Assembly: GCF_002994745.2 (NCBI RefSeq)
Contig: NC_037088.1
Location: forward strand, 60,344,397-60,408,396
Length of the DNA stretch: 64,000 nucleotides
Direction: 5' to 3'
DNA from: Rosa chinensis
Taxonomy: Eukaryota > Streptophyta > Magnoliopsida > Rosales > Rosaceae
The notes under the pieces are model-generated. The model was given only the letters and a program-made list of their open reading frames with translations, had not been told where the DNA came from and made no database searches. Positions 45,258-57,830 of this stretch are shown piece after piece (position 1 is the first letter of the stretch; the number at the start of each line of letters is the position of its first letter). A program made the translations under genes and the position numbers.

Positions 45258-48200
45258 TCATAGTAAGTCCTCAGTTCCTGTCAACTTGGCAAACTCAGTT
45301 TCATCGATAGTCCCCTTTTTCAGCTTTTTCAGCAGGCGATATTCTCTAGTCAACTCATCTGCATCTTCAACCGTCTGCGCAGCACGTCTTTGTTTAGCTG
45401 TTTTCTTCTTCATCTCATTAGCTTTAGCACTTGGGTTTTTTTTTGTTTTTTCAGGTTTAGGTTCTTGCTTTTTTGCCTCCTTCTTTGCTAGCAGATTCTT
45501 CCTTCTTTGCTTCTCACGAGATTTGTCCCTATATTTTCAACTTTTTCTTTAGCAATGGCTGATTATGGAAAATGTGCAATCTATTTCTTTTTCAGAGTAT
45601 GTACAAAACATGCATGAAAGTACGTAATACTGCATGTCAAAACAAACCACTGTTCATTATAACATTAACAAATTTGGGAGCAATAGGTCCTACAAGAAAC
45701 ACTAATCATTTTCATTTACCCTTTGATTAATTTTCAGTTGTGATTGATAATACAAGTTTATTCAGTTCAATTTCAGTAAAAAAAGCACACGTTTTACCAG
45801 ACATGTATTACCCAGCCTTAAAAAATATCCAAAAGGTCAAACCTATTTATGAAAGATTGAAGAAAGAAAGAAATGGTGTCCTTTTAAACTAAGAGGATTA
45901 ATCATTAGCACCTCAAGTTCCATCCAAACTGTAAAAGATAGGAGAGAGTTCTTACTTATATTTGATCTCCTCCAAGTTGATGTCTGCAACAGGGGTGAAA
46001 CCCTCCGTGGAAAGTGTGTTGTGCTTTACCTCAGGCATTGCAGGGAGCTGTAGTAGTCCAAATCCCATGCCCAACTTCCCAATTTCAAGTTCTTTCCACC
46101 TGCATCAAAAAACTCAAATCAGAAATGGAAAAATGTTTATTCCAAAGTGTATTACCTTTTGTTTTGGGTGGGCAGCCTGAAGTATAACACAATGTGCATA
46201 TAGTCACCTGAAAATGTAGGAGCAGTGGTGTTCTTTATATGCACGGATGTAAGAAACAAAAGCCCTCATGCCCTTTTCCATGATATCACGGTCTTTTTTT
46301 GCAGCAGATCGTATCTGAAGCAAAATTTTAAGACAATGTCAGTTCAATTACTCAACTCAAACAATACAGATAAGGAACAGATGTTTTGGACCATATACTT
46401 CAAAACAGGGGAGACCACCACAAAACTAAGCTCCATAATTGCAAGACAACAGCATGATCAATAATATATGATAATCTCAATATACTGCTTTAGTGTATAG
46501 AGTTAAGAACCCAATATAAAACCCATGCTAGCATATTCACCCAAAATTGTCAATCAACATTCAATGAGCACAATGAAACCTTTCTAACAGGTGCAAAGAA
46601 GTGATAAATCATGTAAATTCCTTTTCTTTTCTTTCATTTTCCAGTGTAAAAGACAGTAAAAGGTACCATAAATGATGCTTACCTGAGGAACAACATCAGC
46701 GACATCATCTGGACATATCCTTTCTTGAAGAGGAACTCTTCTTATCCGCAGGAATTCCACATAAGCTTCCTCCTACGATAGTCCAAATCCAATAAGTACC
46801 TCATATATGGTAAACAACAACCAAAAGCCAAAGAGTCAAAACAGAGCTGTATAAAGTGCTACAACTAAACCTTTGGTAACAGGAAAACAATTGCACTTCC
46901 TTGTCTACCCATACGTGCTGTTCTGCCAACTCTATGCACGAAAACATTTGGATCTTGAGGTGTATCATACTGCAAACCAAGAAACAGGTAAGTATACTAT
47001 TTAGATCCGAAAATGGAGGTGCTCATCTAGGTGCAATTTGTTAACAAGCTACCTGCACTATACAGTCAACACCCGGAATGTCAAGTCCACGAGCTGCAAC
47101 ATCAGTGCATAGAAGGATACCACTTGAGAGAGCTGTAAATGAGGCTAGAGCTTTGTCCCTTGCGGTCTAGAACGTAATAGAACAAAGAATGATGAGTTAA
47201 TGAAACACTGATTTATAAACAGTGTCCAAGTCTGTAGGTCAGCCATGTTTTTACCTGTTTCATCTTCCCATGGAGAGCAATCAGATTGAAATCCTTCAAC
47301 AGAGCAAGGCATGGAAGAACAACTCCCCAGTAGTCAACACAAGCACAAGTCATGAAGTACCTAGAGAAAGAGAGAGAAAAAGAAATCACTTTCCAAGTAG
47401 AACACTTTCACCTCTAAATGAGTTGATCACTCCAGTAACATTAACACATACTAATTTCGTGTCACTTACACTATGGTCTTGTGAGACTTATTCTTAACAA
47501 GGATATCCACAAGCTGCGACGGCTTCTTGTCTGCCTCACACTCCATATACTGTAACAGAGCAAGGGCATTAAAAGCAAAACAAATATACTAACAAGGAAA
47601 TGAGACATTAGCAACACATTTTTCTTGAAATTAAGTTAAAGAGCATGCCTCAATGGCAAGGCCAGAAGGTGTTTTGGATGACGCAGATTGCTGTGACAAC
47701 GCTGAATCCTTATTTGATTTTGATTCCGCCCGTACTTCAACCCTCACAGGATTCCTCAACCCCGCCCTGGCCAGCTCTTCAACTGCCTCAGTCTGTGTAG
47801 CTGAAAAAAGACCAGTTCTTCGAAGCTTTGGCACGCGAGATATAATATCAGTCAGCTGCTTTTGGAATCCCATATCCAACAGCCTATCCGCCTCATCTAA
47901 GATCAAAATCTGCAACAGTATAAATCTCACCCTATCAGCCTAAAGTCCTAAACTAACTATAACTCCACTCAAATCACACTAAACACAATGCCAATCAATT
48001 CAATCAAAATTCCACATAATTTGGGCTACAAATGCACACCTCAAAGTTGCGCAAATCCAAGCTATCCATGCGTTCCATAATGTCATACAATCTACCTGGT
48101 GTGCCAATCAGCAAATTGGCTCCCTCCTCCTGTATTAGCTTCACGTCTGCTTTCACTTGCCCTCCCCCAACCAAAAGCACACACTTGAAATTCGGCAATG

Positions 48201-48644
48201 TCGAAATGAAGGGCTTCGCCACGTTGTAAATTTGCGACGACAGCTCTCTCGTCGGAGATATAATCATCCCCATAACCTAACCCCCAACACACACAAAAGC
48301 TTCAATCTTTGAATTTAGAACACTGTGTAAGGTTAAAGAAAGATAAGAGCCTTGTGTTTGAATCAGACCTGGTGAGGTTTGGGGTTGGTGGAAGCGCGGC
48401 GGAGGATCTCTACGAGTGGGACGACGAAGGCGAGGGTTTTGCCGGAGCCGGTGGCGGCGTCGACGGCGACGTCCTTGAAGCTGCATAGCAAGGGGATTGT
48501 GGCGGCTTGAACCGGAGTGCAGAAGTCGAAGCCCCCTTCGGTTAGGGCTTGGAGGACAGGTTCGGAGAGTGGAGGCTTCAGGTCGAAGAAGCGCGTGTTG
48601 CTTAACGCGCTGTTGGCGCAGGGGTACGGGGAGGCGGTGTCCAT
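45258..48644 (-). CDS. RH18: DEAD-box ATP-dependent RNA helicase, RH18 (Spb4/DDX55 type)
   Basis: A complete gene of 11 exons: 48369-48644, 48040-48276, 47649-47909, 47470-47549, 47255-47360, 47053-47166, 46871-46969, 46683-46772, 46208-46314, 45956-46099 and 45258-45528. They sum to 1785 nt, or 594 aa plus TGA, close to the family's ~590 aa. Motifs: Q motif ([13 protein letters not shown]), Walker A AATGSGKT (residues 63-70), PTREL, GTPGRL, DEAD (176-179), SAT (207-209), [14 protein letters not shown], and [11 protein letters not shown] Lys-rich C-terminal tail follows, typical of the Spb4 group, which acts in nucleolar 60S ribosome assembly. All junctions are GT-AG except intron 3, which starts GC (GAG/GCATGC). 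No lesion is seen. An endogenous virus begins ~430 bp upstream. Confidence 0.95.
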
Positions 48645-49069
48645 TAGTGGCTTTGCTGTCTTCTTCGCGCCGTTTGGGATGTTCAGGTTACCGGGTTTTT
48701 CTAGGGGTTTATATCAGTTTTCTACTAAACGACATACCGTTTGTAAACCGAGTCGAGCCGGGTGATCAATCACCAAAACTCAGCAAAACTCGACTCAGCT
48801 TGATTAAACTGTTGTCACGTGGTGATTTGGGTCATTAAAATTACTTAAAAACAAAATAAATAAAGGGGTTGTGCCCGTTTGCCCAAAAACTCATGGTATT
48901 TTGCCCAATCAATCCAACATCCTTGTATTTTGCCCAATTACACAACTTTTAGGTGAAAAGACTTATAAGGGTAGTCCTTTCTAAAGTAGTGCCATCCTAT
49001 GCTGACTTTTGGGTCCAAAAACTCATTTTTTCTTAGAAAACCCTGTTCCAACTTCTGAGAAAAACAAAA
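48645..49069 (-). promoter_or_regulatory. RH18 5' region, bounded by the endogenous virus
   Basis: Just over 400 bp separates the RH18 ATG from the recognisable viral sequence. It contains CACGTGG (~48820) and an AT-rich stretch but no clear TATA at the expected distance. The native promoter may be TATA-less, or it may have been separated or replaced by the insertion. Confidence 0.45.
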
Positions 49070-49530
49070 CTAGCCTTCAACATGCCCAAGTTTTTCACCT
49101 AACGGCCTCCTGCCTAACGGTTACTTTAACAGGCGGAATCACTGCTGTCTGTTTCTATCCTAAGCTGTGGCAAGCTTTTTTTTTAAGAAAAAACAGGAAT
49201 TCTGAACTTAAAGAAAGTATAAGATATTGGCTGAACACGATTAAGATGACAGAAACATAACAGAATTTTAACTTGCTAAAAATTTGATGAAGTGGGTGAA
49301 CACACTGAAATTATTCATATAAACATAATTACAAGCTAGGAATTTAGAGCCTCATTCTCAGGTAAACAGCTAAAAGCTGTTTAGCTATCCATAAGAATGA
49401 TTACAGTACTTACTTGAAATGAAAGCACACTTCTTCACACGGACAGGAAAGAAAATCACACTGCTATTTCTTAAAACTAATATGGACTGATTCTCCTTTT
49501 TCCAAATGCCTTCTAAGAGAAGCTAAAGCT

Positions 49531-49540
49531 CCTTATATAG
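49531..49540 (-). promoter_or_regulatory. Viral pregenomic promoter TATA box (copy 2)
   Basis: CTATATAAGG on the minus strand is followed by AGCTTTAGCTTCTCTTAG, matching the copy 1 promoter block. It directs transcription toward lower coordinates, that is toward RH18. Confidence 0.7.
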
Positions 49541-49749
49541 GAAGCGGAATTCAAATTACAATTCAAAATTACTAAATGTACAGCACGACTCCGTGATTTC
49601 CTGCTTTCCTTAGTGCTCCTGCTGGTGGAGGTCGGCCGGGGAAAAGCAGATTCTTTCAGGTGAAATGTTTTTCACCTGCTTTTTGAAAAGCAAAGGTTGC
49701 TTTTGGGAAAAGTCCAAAAGAACTTTCGGTGTTTTCTACACCTGCTGCT

Positions 49750-51455
49750 TCACATGTTCTCGTCTGTTTCTGAATTGTGACCGAGGACAAACGAGTCGTT
49801 GTCTGCCTGGGCCATCCTTACTGTTGTTGTATTATCTTCGACATCTGTATCAACATACATCTTGTAGTGGTTATCTGTTTCAAGCTTCTCCACCCATCGT
49901 AAGCATGCCAGTGTCGAATCTATCTCCTTTCTGGTAAGAGATAGGAATAAGTCACTGCTGACTACGTCAGGATGATCATAAGCAGTGATAATAATCTTTT
50001 CTCCTGCTGCCAGGAAGGTATTATGGACATCTTCTGAGATGATCTTCTTGATATATTCTAGAGTCATGGCCTTCATCCACGGGATACTTGAGTTTGGCTG
50101 GCCATTGTACCCTACACAAGCTGGTTGAAGATATTTCCTCTGAATAATTCTTACATAATGATGAGGAGGAATATATTCGACTTCACCGTTTGCCTTCTGG
50201 ATCCATTCTGGAGGAGTGGATCTGAACTTCAATCGAAACATACAGTCATTTTTTCTTATGTTTTTGACTGTGTTGACAATGATAGGCGGCAAACCTTTTA
50301 GATCATCATTTGTCTTGGTCCATAGATTATGGACAAAACCATTTTCAACAAGCCAGAGCTTGTGTTCTTGAGGATGTTCACTCTGAACATTAACCAGGTA
50401 TCTCCCAACATAAGGACCTGAAACAATAAAAAGAGTTGGGGGAACCAGGTCTTCTGGATTATGTCTTCCTATCAGACTATGGAATTCATGCCAGTCTGAT
50501 TCATTAAGTGCCATGACAGGAACCCTAGCACTTTCTGGACTTTCAAGGAAGAGAATTTTTTCTTTTCTTACAGCACTCTGCTGTATATGACTTTCTTCAA
50601 ATTGTGGTATGGCATTCTCATATAGTTCTTCAGCTAGTGCAAAGAGTGCCGGGAACATTAGACCACTGCTTTTTTCTTGAAAGGCAAATAAGAGATTATC
50701 CAAAATTGTCTTCTGGTGATAAGCTAGTCTCCTGCCAGTTCTGAACACAGGAGTATCAAAAGTTCTTAATTCATAATTAAAAACATTTATGACTCCAGTT
50801 GGAGTTGGTCTGCTTTTTGGCAAAGCAGCAGCCATCAACGGTCTTGATGAGCCTTTACAGTCTGCCGTTTGAGACGGGCTAGCCAATCCTTTACCCTGAG
50901 ATTGATCAGTTGAGGCTAGTCCTTTAGGACTTAGCAGAAACCTTTTAAGAACCTTTTCTTTGGTTTCCATAGGATCTTCTTGAGGTTCATGTTCTTTCCC
51001 AGTTCTTCTGTTTCTGGGATTACGACCTTCGTCGTCTTCTCTTTGGCTGAACATTGCCATTTCTCTGGTCAATGCGTCTGGAAGATAATTCTTGTTTTCT
51101 GCAATTAATTCAACATTATAATCATATTGGTTAAGAAATAATTGCCAGTTTGCTAATCTTCCTCTATCAGCAGCTTTATCAAGTTTAAAATTTTTGAAAT
51201 TCTTTACTCTGGCACAATCGGTGCAGACAGTAAAGGGTTTTCCAAGAAAAGCTGGAGAATTTAAAATCGTTTTCTTGACAGCTAAAATTTCCTTTTCCCC
51301 TGTGGGATAATTCAGTTCTGCAGGGCTGAACTTGCCACTACAAAATTTGTAAATCTTTTCGATGTTAGTTCCAGGCGTTTTTGCAAGGACTACACCGGAC
51401 CAGTAATTATCACTTGCATCGGTCTGGAGGATAATTTCATCATTTTCTTCTGGTT
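49750..51455 (-). pseudogene. Viral RNase H and unassigned C-terminal domain (frame still open)
   Basis: From the stop at ~51458 down to 49750 one frame stays open for about 568 codons. The first ~125 codons are RNase H (LQTDASDNYWSGVVLAK, YPTGEKEILAVKK, LDKAADRGRLANWQ, LPDALTRE). The frame then runs without a stop into a Lys/Arg/Glu-rich linker and a ~330-residue domain (YHQKTILDNLLFAFQEKSSG, FIVSGPYVGRYLVNVQSE, VENGFVHNLWTK, IPWMKAMTLEYIKKIISEDV), ending SETDENM-stop. I cannot assign that domain; some endogenous florendo-type viruses have a second reading frame of unknown function in this position. It is the longest undamaged stretch of the provirus. Confidence 0.75.
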
Positions 51456-51456
51456 G

Positions 51457-52418
51457 TTAAAGAGGAGGGAGGTTTTTGCAGAGATTTTTTATCTGCTTCA
51501 CGATCTTTTCATCGTCTTCTGTGAAGTTCCATTTTCTTTTGGAACTCGTCTTAGGAGATAACATTGCTGTTAACCCTGAGATTTTATGAATGAAATCTCT
51601 CCCATAATTTATGACACCAAGGAATCTCTCTAGACTCTTAGCATCAGGAATTCTGTCTGGAAACTTCCAGATCTTCTCAAGGATATGAAGTTGGAGTTTT
51701 ATGACTCCATTCTTGATGTTTATGCCTAGGAAATCAACTTCATCGAGGATAAAGAAGATTTTCTTCTCACCTAAGATAATTCCATGCTGAACTATCAGCT
51801 TTACTACCTCATGGAGGTGTTTCATGTGTTCTTCTCGGTTCTTGGAGAAGACCAGGATGTAATCTATGTAGACGACGCAGAACTCCGCTACATGCTTGAA
51901 GATGTTGTCCATCTTTCTTTGGAAGATTGAGGGAGCTTGCTTTAAACCAAAAGGCATTACCAGCCATTCGTAATGACCTTGTGGTGTTCCAAATGCAGTG
52001 AGAGGTACACTCTCAGGATGCATCTTGACTTGCCAGAAACCTGACTTTGCATCGAATTTCAAAAAAACTTTGGCTCCTCTGAGCTGGTTGATCAGAACTC
52101 GTACCTGAGCGATTTGATAACCGTCTTTGACAGTCTTCCTGTTAACATCTCGGTAGTCAATCACCATTCTAGCTTTGCCTCGTAGGTTCTCTCCATGATT
52201 TCTTACATAGAATGCTAGAGCATGATGAGGGCTAGTGGAAGGTTGAATTAATCTCTTTTTCAGGAGATCTTCAATATCACTTCTGAATTCTTTCTGGTCT
52301 TCCTCTTTGTACTGAGGAATAGCTTTGACATGGCAGATAGCGTTCATGTCATGCAATCTCAATTCACAGACCACTGGGTCTTTTTCCCAAAACTTCTGAG
52401 GATTTGTATCTACATTCT
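51457..52418 (-). pseudogene. Viral reverse transcriptase (broken, active site changed)
   Basis: An open frame of ~305 codons between stops at ~52420 and 51457. Caulimovirid RT motifs are clear: KKRLIQPSTSPHHALAFYVR, ARMVIDYRDVN, FDAKSGFWQVKMHPES, FGTPQGHYEWLVMPFGLKQA, then the catalytic box as VVYIDYILVFS. The family needs two adjacent aspartates (YxDD); here the second is tyrosine, so the enzyme would be dead even without the stop before RNase H. Confidence 0.88.
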
Positions 52419-52419
52419 G

Positions 52420-53377
52420 TTATAGTAGTTTCTTGATTTTTTCAAGGGTGGGAATTTGTTGAGACTCAAGATTGTTCTGAAAGTACTTGAGGTTGTGCTC
52501 ATGGATGAAACTGGTTTCTTCATCTTCACTAGTTTCTTCTTCTTCTTCAGAAGATTCTTCAACAAGCAATTCTTCTTGTTGCTTGCTTGATTTGGAGTAT
52601 GGGTTCAAATTTGGGTTTGTAGGGGGTAAGATCACCACTATTCTATTGCGATCTCTGATAGTGAGTAGTAAAACCGGGACCTACCACACTGAATGCATGT
52701 GTGAGTCGGTCTGCCCAGAACACCCGTTCTCCTTTTCTGAAGCCGATCGCTTCTTCATCTTGAATGAACCGTTGTTGGAGAATAAAATCATTTCCCAACA
52801 AAAAATCAGATCCTTGGCCTTCAGATTGCCAAACATTCTGGATGATAAATGTTCCTCCACCAATGGTGATATGAACATTTTTTGCTACCTTTTTCATGGT
52901 GAGATGGCTTCCATCAAATGTAACACCAGTAGCAGATTTTTTCTTATCTTCTTTCCAGAGTTTATCTGGAATTGCAAATCTCTTTGCAACAGTAAATCCT
53001 GATCCATTATCTACAAAGGCGTGTAGATGATATTTTCTGTGATCAGGGAATTTTAGTCCAATCTCTATGTAGTTGCTGTATCTACTGGTAAAGACGACTT
53101 TTGACTGATGAAGCTCATTTTCCTGAGCTTGTTCCTTTGGAATGAATGGTTTACATTCTTCTGGAACATTTTCCTGAGTGGGTGATTTATCAAAACTAGA
53201 AAGTTTTGTATTATCCCAGTCTGTAGGAATTATCTTGTTGATCTCTGGATCATTGAACCATGACGGAGGGTCATATCTGACTTTATAATCAAACTTGTCA
53301 GATGGTTGGCCAAGTAGATCCCATGTGTCAGTAACCTCTTGTCGTTCTAAGAGATGAACAGTTTCTGGTGGTTTCAC
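52420..53377 (-). pseudogene. Viral aspartic protease and linker (broken)
   Basis: Frame 52643-53377 carries YSNYIEIGLKFPDHRKYHLH followed by FVDNGSGFTVAKRFAI. The D-N-G-S tetrad stands where retropepsins have D-T/S-G. LLGNDFILQQR is the downstream conserved loop. An acidic linker (EEEEETSEDEET) continues in another frame to 52420. A frameshift at ~52640 and a stop at ~53380 isolate the segment. Confidence 0.8.
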
Positions 53378-53381
53378 CAGT

Positions 53382-53712
53382 TATGCATTTTCTGGTATTT
53401 CGACCAGTTCAATATCTTCATCAATGTTTTCTTCACAGATGATTTCTTCCTTTTTTTCTGAGGAAGATGGAGGAGAAGGTTCCATAATTTTTTGGAACAG
53501 AGTTTCTACCTCTTTTTCTTCTTCTTTCTCTTTTTGTTCAGAGAAATATTCTTCATATTCTTATTCAACCAATTGGTTGACAAGGCCATTCTTGGTTTTT
53601 CTTCCAGCTTCAGCTATGAAGCATTCTTTGTGATAAGTCTTTTTTGACTCTTCACAAAACATAGGGAGACCATTCTTTTCGTGACAAAAGCAGTAGTCAC
53701 AAACGAATGTAC
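53382..53712 (-). pseudogene. Viral polyprotein segment between capsid and protease
   Basis: A glutamate-rich stretch with an in-frame stop near 53565 and a possible Cys/His pair near 53630-53690. It is cut at 53712 by the solo LTR and resumes at 55674 as the end of the capsid region. Confidence 0.6.
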
Positions 53713-55668
53713 TGATAGGAGCATTTTAATGTGATATTTTAATAGTTAATTCCTCACATTTTGGTTAATTAATTCCTTAACTGAATCGATTTTTAATTCA
53801 ATTTCTATTTTTAGGTACATTGGAGTAGATGAAGGTGAAATGAGCGTTAGGTCCATAATTACCTAGAAATGATGGAGAAAAATGGAAATGTACTAAAAGA
53901 TCAATTTTACACATATTCCTACTCCGGCTAGGAGAAACCAAGCCAAGCAAAGAAGAATGAGCGGCCGCCTGACCAAATGAACTTCAAATGAGCTGAAACC
54001 TTCCAGATCCATTCTAGACACCCAAAGGATCATTTCTTATGAAGAGTGCCAGAGCAAAATATGAGTGGAATGCCTTCAAACAATCAGCCTAATTTTCTAC
54101 ATAAGCAAAACCGGAAAACTGGACCTGTAAGAGGTCCAGCAGCATTTCCGGCCCAACCACATGGATTGAAGCTCTGAAAATTTGTCAGGATGATCTACAC
54201 TCATAGAGGAACATTTGATATGAAGAAATCGGAGGCCCAATATGAAGTTTTGATGGAGAAATAATTAAAGGAATAAAGGGGCAGAAACTAACCTGAAAAC
54301 AGCTCAACACCACATATTCATGTTTCCCACCCACATGAAGAAAGCTAGATGCTTTTCTCTTTTTCCTTAGATATATTTTTTCTACAATCTCTTTAATAGA
54401 TCATCATCACTTCCATGTTGCTGCACCTTCATGCTTTGCTTTCATTTCATCATTTCTCTTTCTTTTCCATATTCTACAAATCACTTTCATACTCCACTTT
54501 CATTATTTTTCTTCCACTCATCATTTCACTCTTCTTTTTTTTCCCTATATAAACACATTCTCCTCTCATTCTAAACCAATTCCTTCATCCATTCCATCTT
54601 CTTTGTCTCTCCATTTCCTTTCCATTTTCTCTTCATCCTCTAGTGCATTCAACGTTTCAAGCAAGGGAGAAGAAGAAGAAGAAGGAGCCGTGAGCATCAT
54701 CATCCATCCTCCACCTTGAAGCTTGCTTTCGAGATTCAAGAATCCATAACATTTCATCCTTCATCCCCATCTCCATCTCACGGTGTAATTCAACCTCTTT
54801 CTTTGTAATCTTGCTTAGTTTCGTGAGAATTGTTTTTAGTTGACATTTATGTTTGAACAAGGTTTATATTCTGAAATTTTATGATTGAATAAAGAATTTC
54901 GATTCTTATGTTGTAATTCCAAAGTTGCTTATGTGTGATTGTTCGATTGAATTTGCTTTATAGATATCTTTTGTATTTTAATCTTATGTGGTTCGAAACA
55001 CTTAGGGTTTTGATATGAATGGTGCTAGATTTAAGAACATGATTCAACTTTTTGTGTTATGAACTTAAATCAAAAGTAGTAAAGGTTTTGGACAAAAATC
55101 GAATTCAATTGAAGAGGATTGCAATTAGGTGAACTTATTCATACTAAGTTGTACACTTGAGTTGATAGCATTTCTATGTGTTTCATGCGTTGAACATGTC
55201 ATGATTGACTAGCTTTCTAGGGCTTGATTACATGTTTGATAGGATTAGTCTATGTGCTTTCACTTAGATTAATTAGCATTGAAAAGTAAAATATGGGAAA
55301 TCGTTTGCTTTCGAATGTTTCACATGATCAACTCCTTTCACATGACTTGGAAGAACAATGTAGGGTTAATTCGAATTCAATGATAAACTTGGGTTTAATC
55401 TTTGTTTCTTATGTTTCATTCTTGTACATGTGTTTTTATATTTTCTTTATTTTAATTTTCAATTCTATAATTCTTAAAACCCCCCCCCCCTTATTTTTGT
55501 TCTCTTGTATATATTTATTCTTTATTTTATTTCTGTAAATAATACTTTTCTTTATTTGTTACACAATGACAGGTATACCCTCAATCCCCGGAATAGAACG
55601 ATCCCTACTTACTTATACTACTAACGACATTTCAGGGTTAAATTATGCGCTTGCCGAAAGCTATATCA
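53713..55668 (+). mobile_element. Solo LTR, 1956 bp (family A, copy 2), inside the viral capsid region
   Basis: Starts TGATAGGAGC and ends CTATATCA. Flanks are TGTAC (53708-53712) and TATAC (55669-55673), matching at 4 of 5 positions. Long blocks are identical to 3316-5276, including the stretch after AGTTGCTTATGTGTGATTG. TATA box CTATATAAAC at ~54546. It entered the provirus after integration and lies antisense to the viral frame. Confidence 0.92.
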
Positions 55669-55673
55669 TATAC

Positions 55674-57153
55674 CAGGGTTCACCTGATAAGAAGACATGA
55701 AGGATTCTGTCTTGCTTTCTTCCCAGTTTTTGATTTTCAAAACATTCATTTGTCTGGATTCGAAGTACTCTACTTCAGAATCTATCTCAGACTCATCTGA
55801 TGAACTTTCTTCTTCTTCAGACCAGGCAGAGTAGACTGACCTGTCGTCATCTTCATCATCAGAATAGGCTATTTCGTAGCCTTTCATATTTGCTACCTCT
55901 ACTATTTGCTCGTATTCTTCAAAGAGAGCTTTAGTAGATCTTTTACCCTTTTCCGGGCATTCATTGGCATAGTGCCCTTCAGCTTTACACAACCAACATC
56001 TGCAAGCTTTCTTGCTAGGTTGTTGTTTATGCTGATGAGTAGTATTCTTCTTTTTCTTGAAGAATTTGTTTTTAGGATTTTCATCCTCCTGTTTCTTGTA
56101 ATTGGAACTTCTCTTGAATTTCCAATTCTTCTTTTGATTACTCTTTTTGAATTTTTTAGAGTAATATTTTTCTTTTCTTTTTCTGTGGAACTTGGATTCA
56201 TGACATCCCCAGTTTGTGGGCATATCCAATATTCCGTAACAGAAATTTTCAACTCCTTTGAGTTGCTTCTTGGCCATCTTAGCTCTAAGATTGGCTTTGC
56301 ATTGTTCTTTCAGTAATTGCCGGATTCTGTCGGCAATTCCTCCAACTGAAAATCTTTCAATTGGTTTTTCAGCTATGCTTTCTCTCACAGCTGTCCTCCA
56401 TGGTTCAGGGAGTTTTCTGTGCAACAGATTAACTAGATCAGTATTCTCTAGTTCACCAATTGTACAGTAGTATTCCTGAAACTCATTCAGGTATTCTTCG
56501 AAATATCTCATGGCACAGATTTTGAGAGCATAGATATTCGATTTTGCCGTTTCTTTGGCTTTTTCACTCAAATTTGAGAGATCTCCACAGAACTGATCGT
56601 ACAGGGGTACTGCAAAATCATACGGAGACTTTGAAGTTTTGATTTCTTCCAGCCACTCTTTTCCTCTGGCTGTTTCTTTGAAAGAGAAGTAATACTTTTT
56701 TGCTACTCCGGTGAGAGTAGTTTCAAAGTACATCTGCAGATCAGGAGCTTCAAATTTTCCAAGGGTAAGAGCAGAGGCCATCATTAGGCTGTCTACCCAT
56801 TGGTCAAGGGTTTTTCTTTTGTCTAGAGCTTTATCCAGATCTAGCCAAATTCCATAGTTGGAAATTGGTACTCTGGGTATATTATCCTCTGGGACAAATC
56901 TTTGAGAATTTCTTTCTCCATTTCTGCCCGTAGGGGCTTTCTGTATAGGGAGTTTGACTTTTCCCTTTTCTCGAACGATGGAAGTCTTGGAGCTTTCTCC
57001 TTCTTCCATTTCAATATCTTGATAAGGAAAGACTTTTCTCGTCTTTCTGATTTTGAATTTTTTCATTTCTTCGATTAGTTTTTCTAATCGTTCAGAACTT
57101 TCACAATTCTCAGCTTCTTTATAGAGATCATAGAGCCTCTCGGCTCTGAGCAT
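55674..57153 (-). pseudogene. Viral coat-protein region with zinc knuckle (open, cut by LTR)
   Basis: An almost complete frame of ~490 codons: a Glu/Lys-rich leader (SSERLEKLIEEMKKFKIRK), capsid core (MASALTLGKFEAPDLQMYFE, YDQFCGDLSNLSEKAKETAK, LENTDLVNLLHRKLPEPWR), basic block, knuckle C-x2-C-x4-H-x4-C (CWLCKAEGHYANEC, ~55958-56000) and an acidic Ser-rich tail (SDDEDDDRSVYSAWSEEEE). These features fit a caulimovirid capsid protein that packages pregenomic RNA. The frame is lost only at the solo LTR. Confidence 0.87.
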
Positions 57154-57409
57154 ATGGACTGGTCTGATTAGATCAGCTTCTAGATCTTCTTCTGATATTG
57201 GCTCTTCAATAGTGGGTTTTGTACCACTGACACTAGCTTCTCTAGTGCTGTAACTTCTTCTCAGAAGACTGCTGTTTATCCTGAGGTTCTCAGGACAGAC
57301 ATCACTTTTCCTGTGATTGTCGAAGTTGAGGCTGATTTCTCCAGTTCTTCTACTCTCGTAGATTTTTGCTTTTGCTCTTTCCGGTTGCTTTTTTGGACCA
57401 GATAATTTC

Positions 57410-57830
57410 CATTCAAGAGGAAATGTTACTTCTTTCCAAGTAACTTTGTGGATCTGCTGTGAATGGTTCTTCTGATTGGTGAGGAATCCTTGTCTTAGGG
57501 GCTACTGTGGTACTCATCAATTTATAGTATATTCTATATACTATTGCAAGTTCTTGCATATCTTCTTTCATGGATATGCCATCCGTCTTGACTCTCAGTC
57601 TGAGGCAGTGAGCTGCATCTTTCAAGCTGGTGGTGAAGTTAGGGAAGCAGTTGAAATACGCCACTTGGTCGCATAGGGATGCTTCGAGTGTTCCCAACAG
57701 ACTAGCTTGGAAGTCTGTTAACCTGTTGTCCTGTAGAACACATAGGACTGAACAGTTTATTCCTTCACGAGCAAGCAGATTTATGCCTACTTGGACTGCT
57801 CCAATATGCATAAATTGATATTTTTTTATT
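57410..57830 (-). pseudogene. Viral movement-protein region (broken)
   Basis: Frame 57413-57811 has MHIGAVQVGINLLAREGINC and LTDFQASLLGTLEASL, as in copy 1. It is cut off from the N-terminal part by a stop and shift in an A-run at ~57826, and about 40 bp present in copy 1 is deleted near 57480, which shifts the C-terminal half. Confidence 0.78.

Noticed and set aside
45286..45552. 88-codon plus-strand frame
   Set aside because: Antisense to the Lys-rich last exon of RH18.
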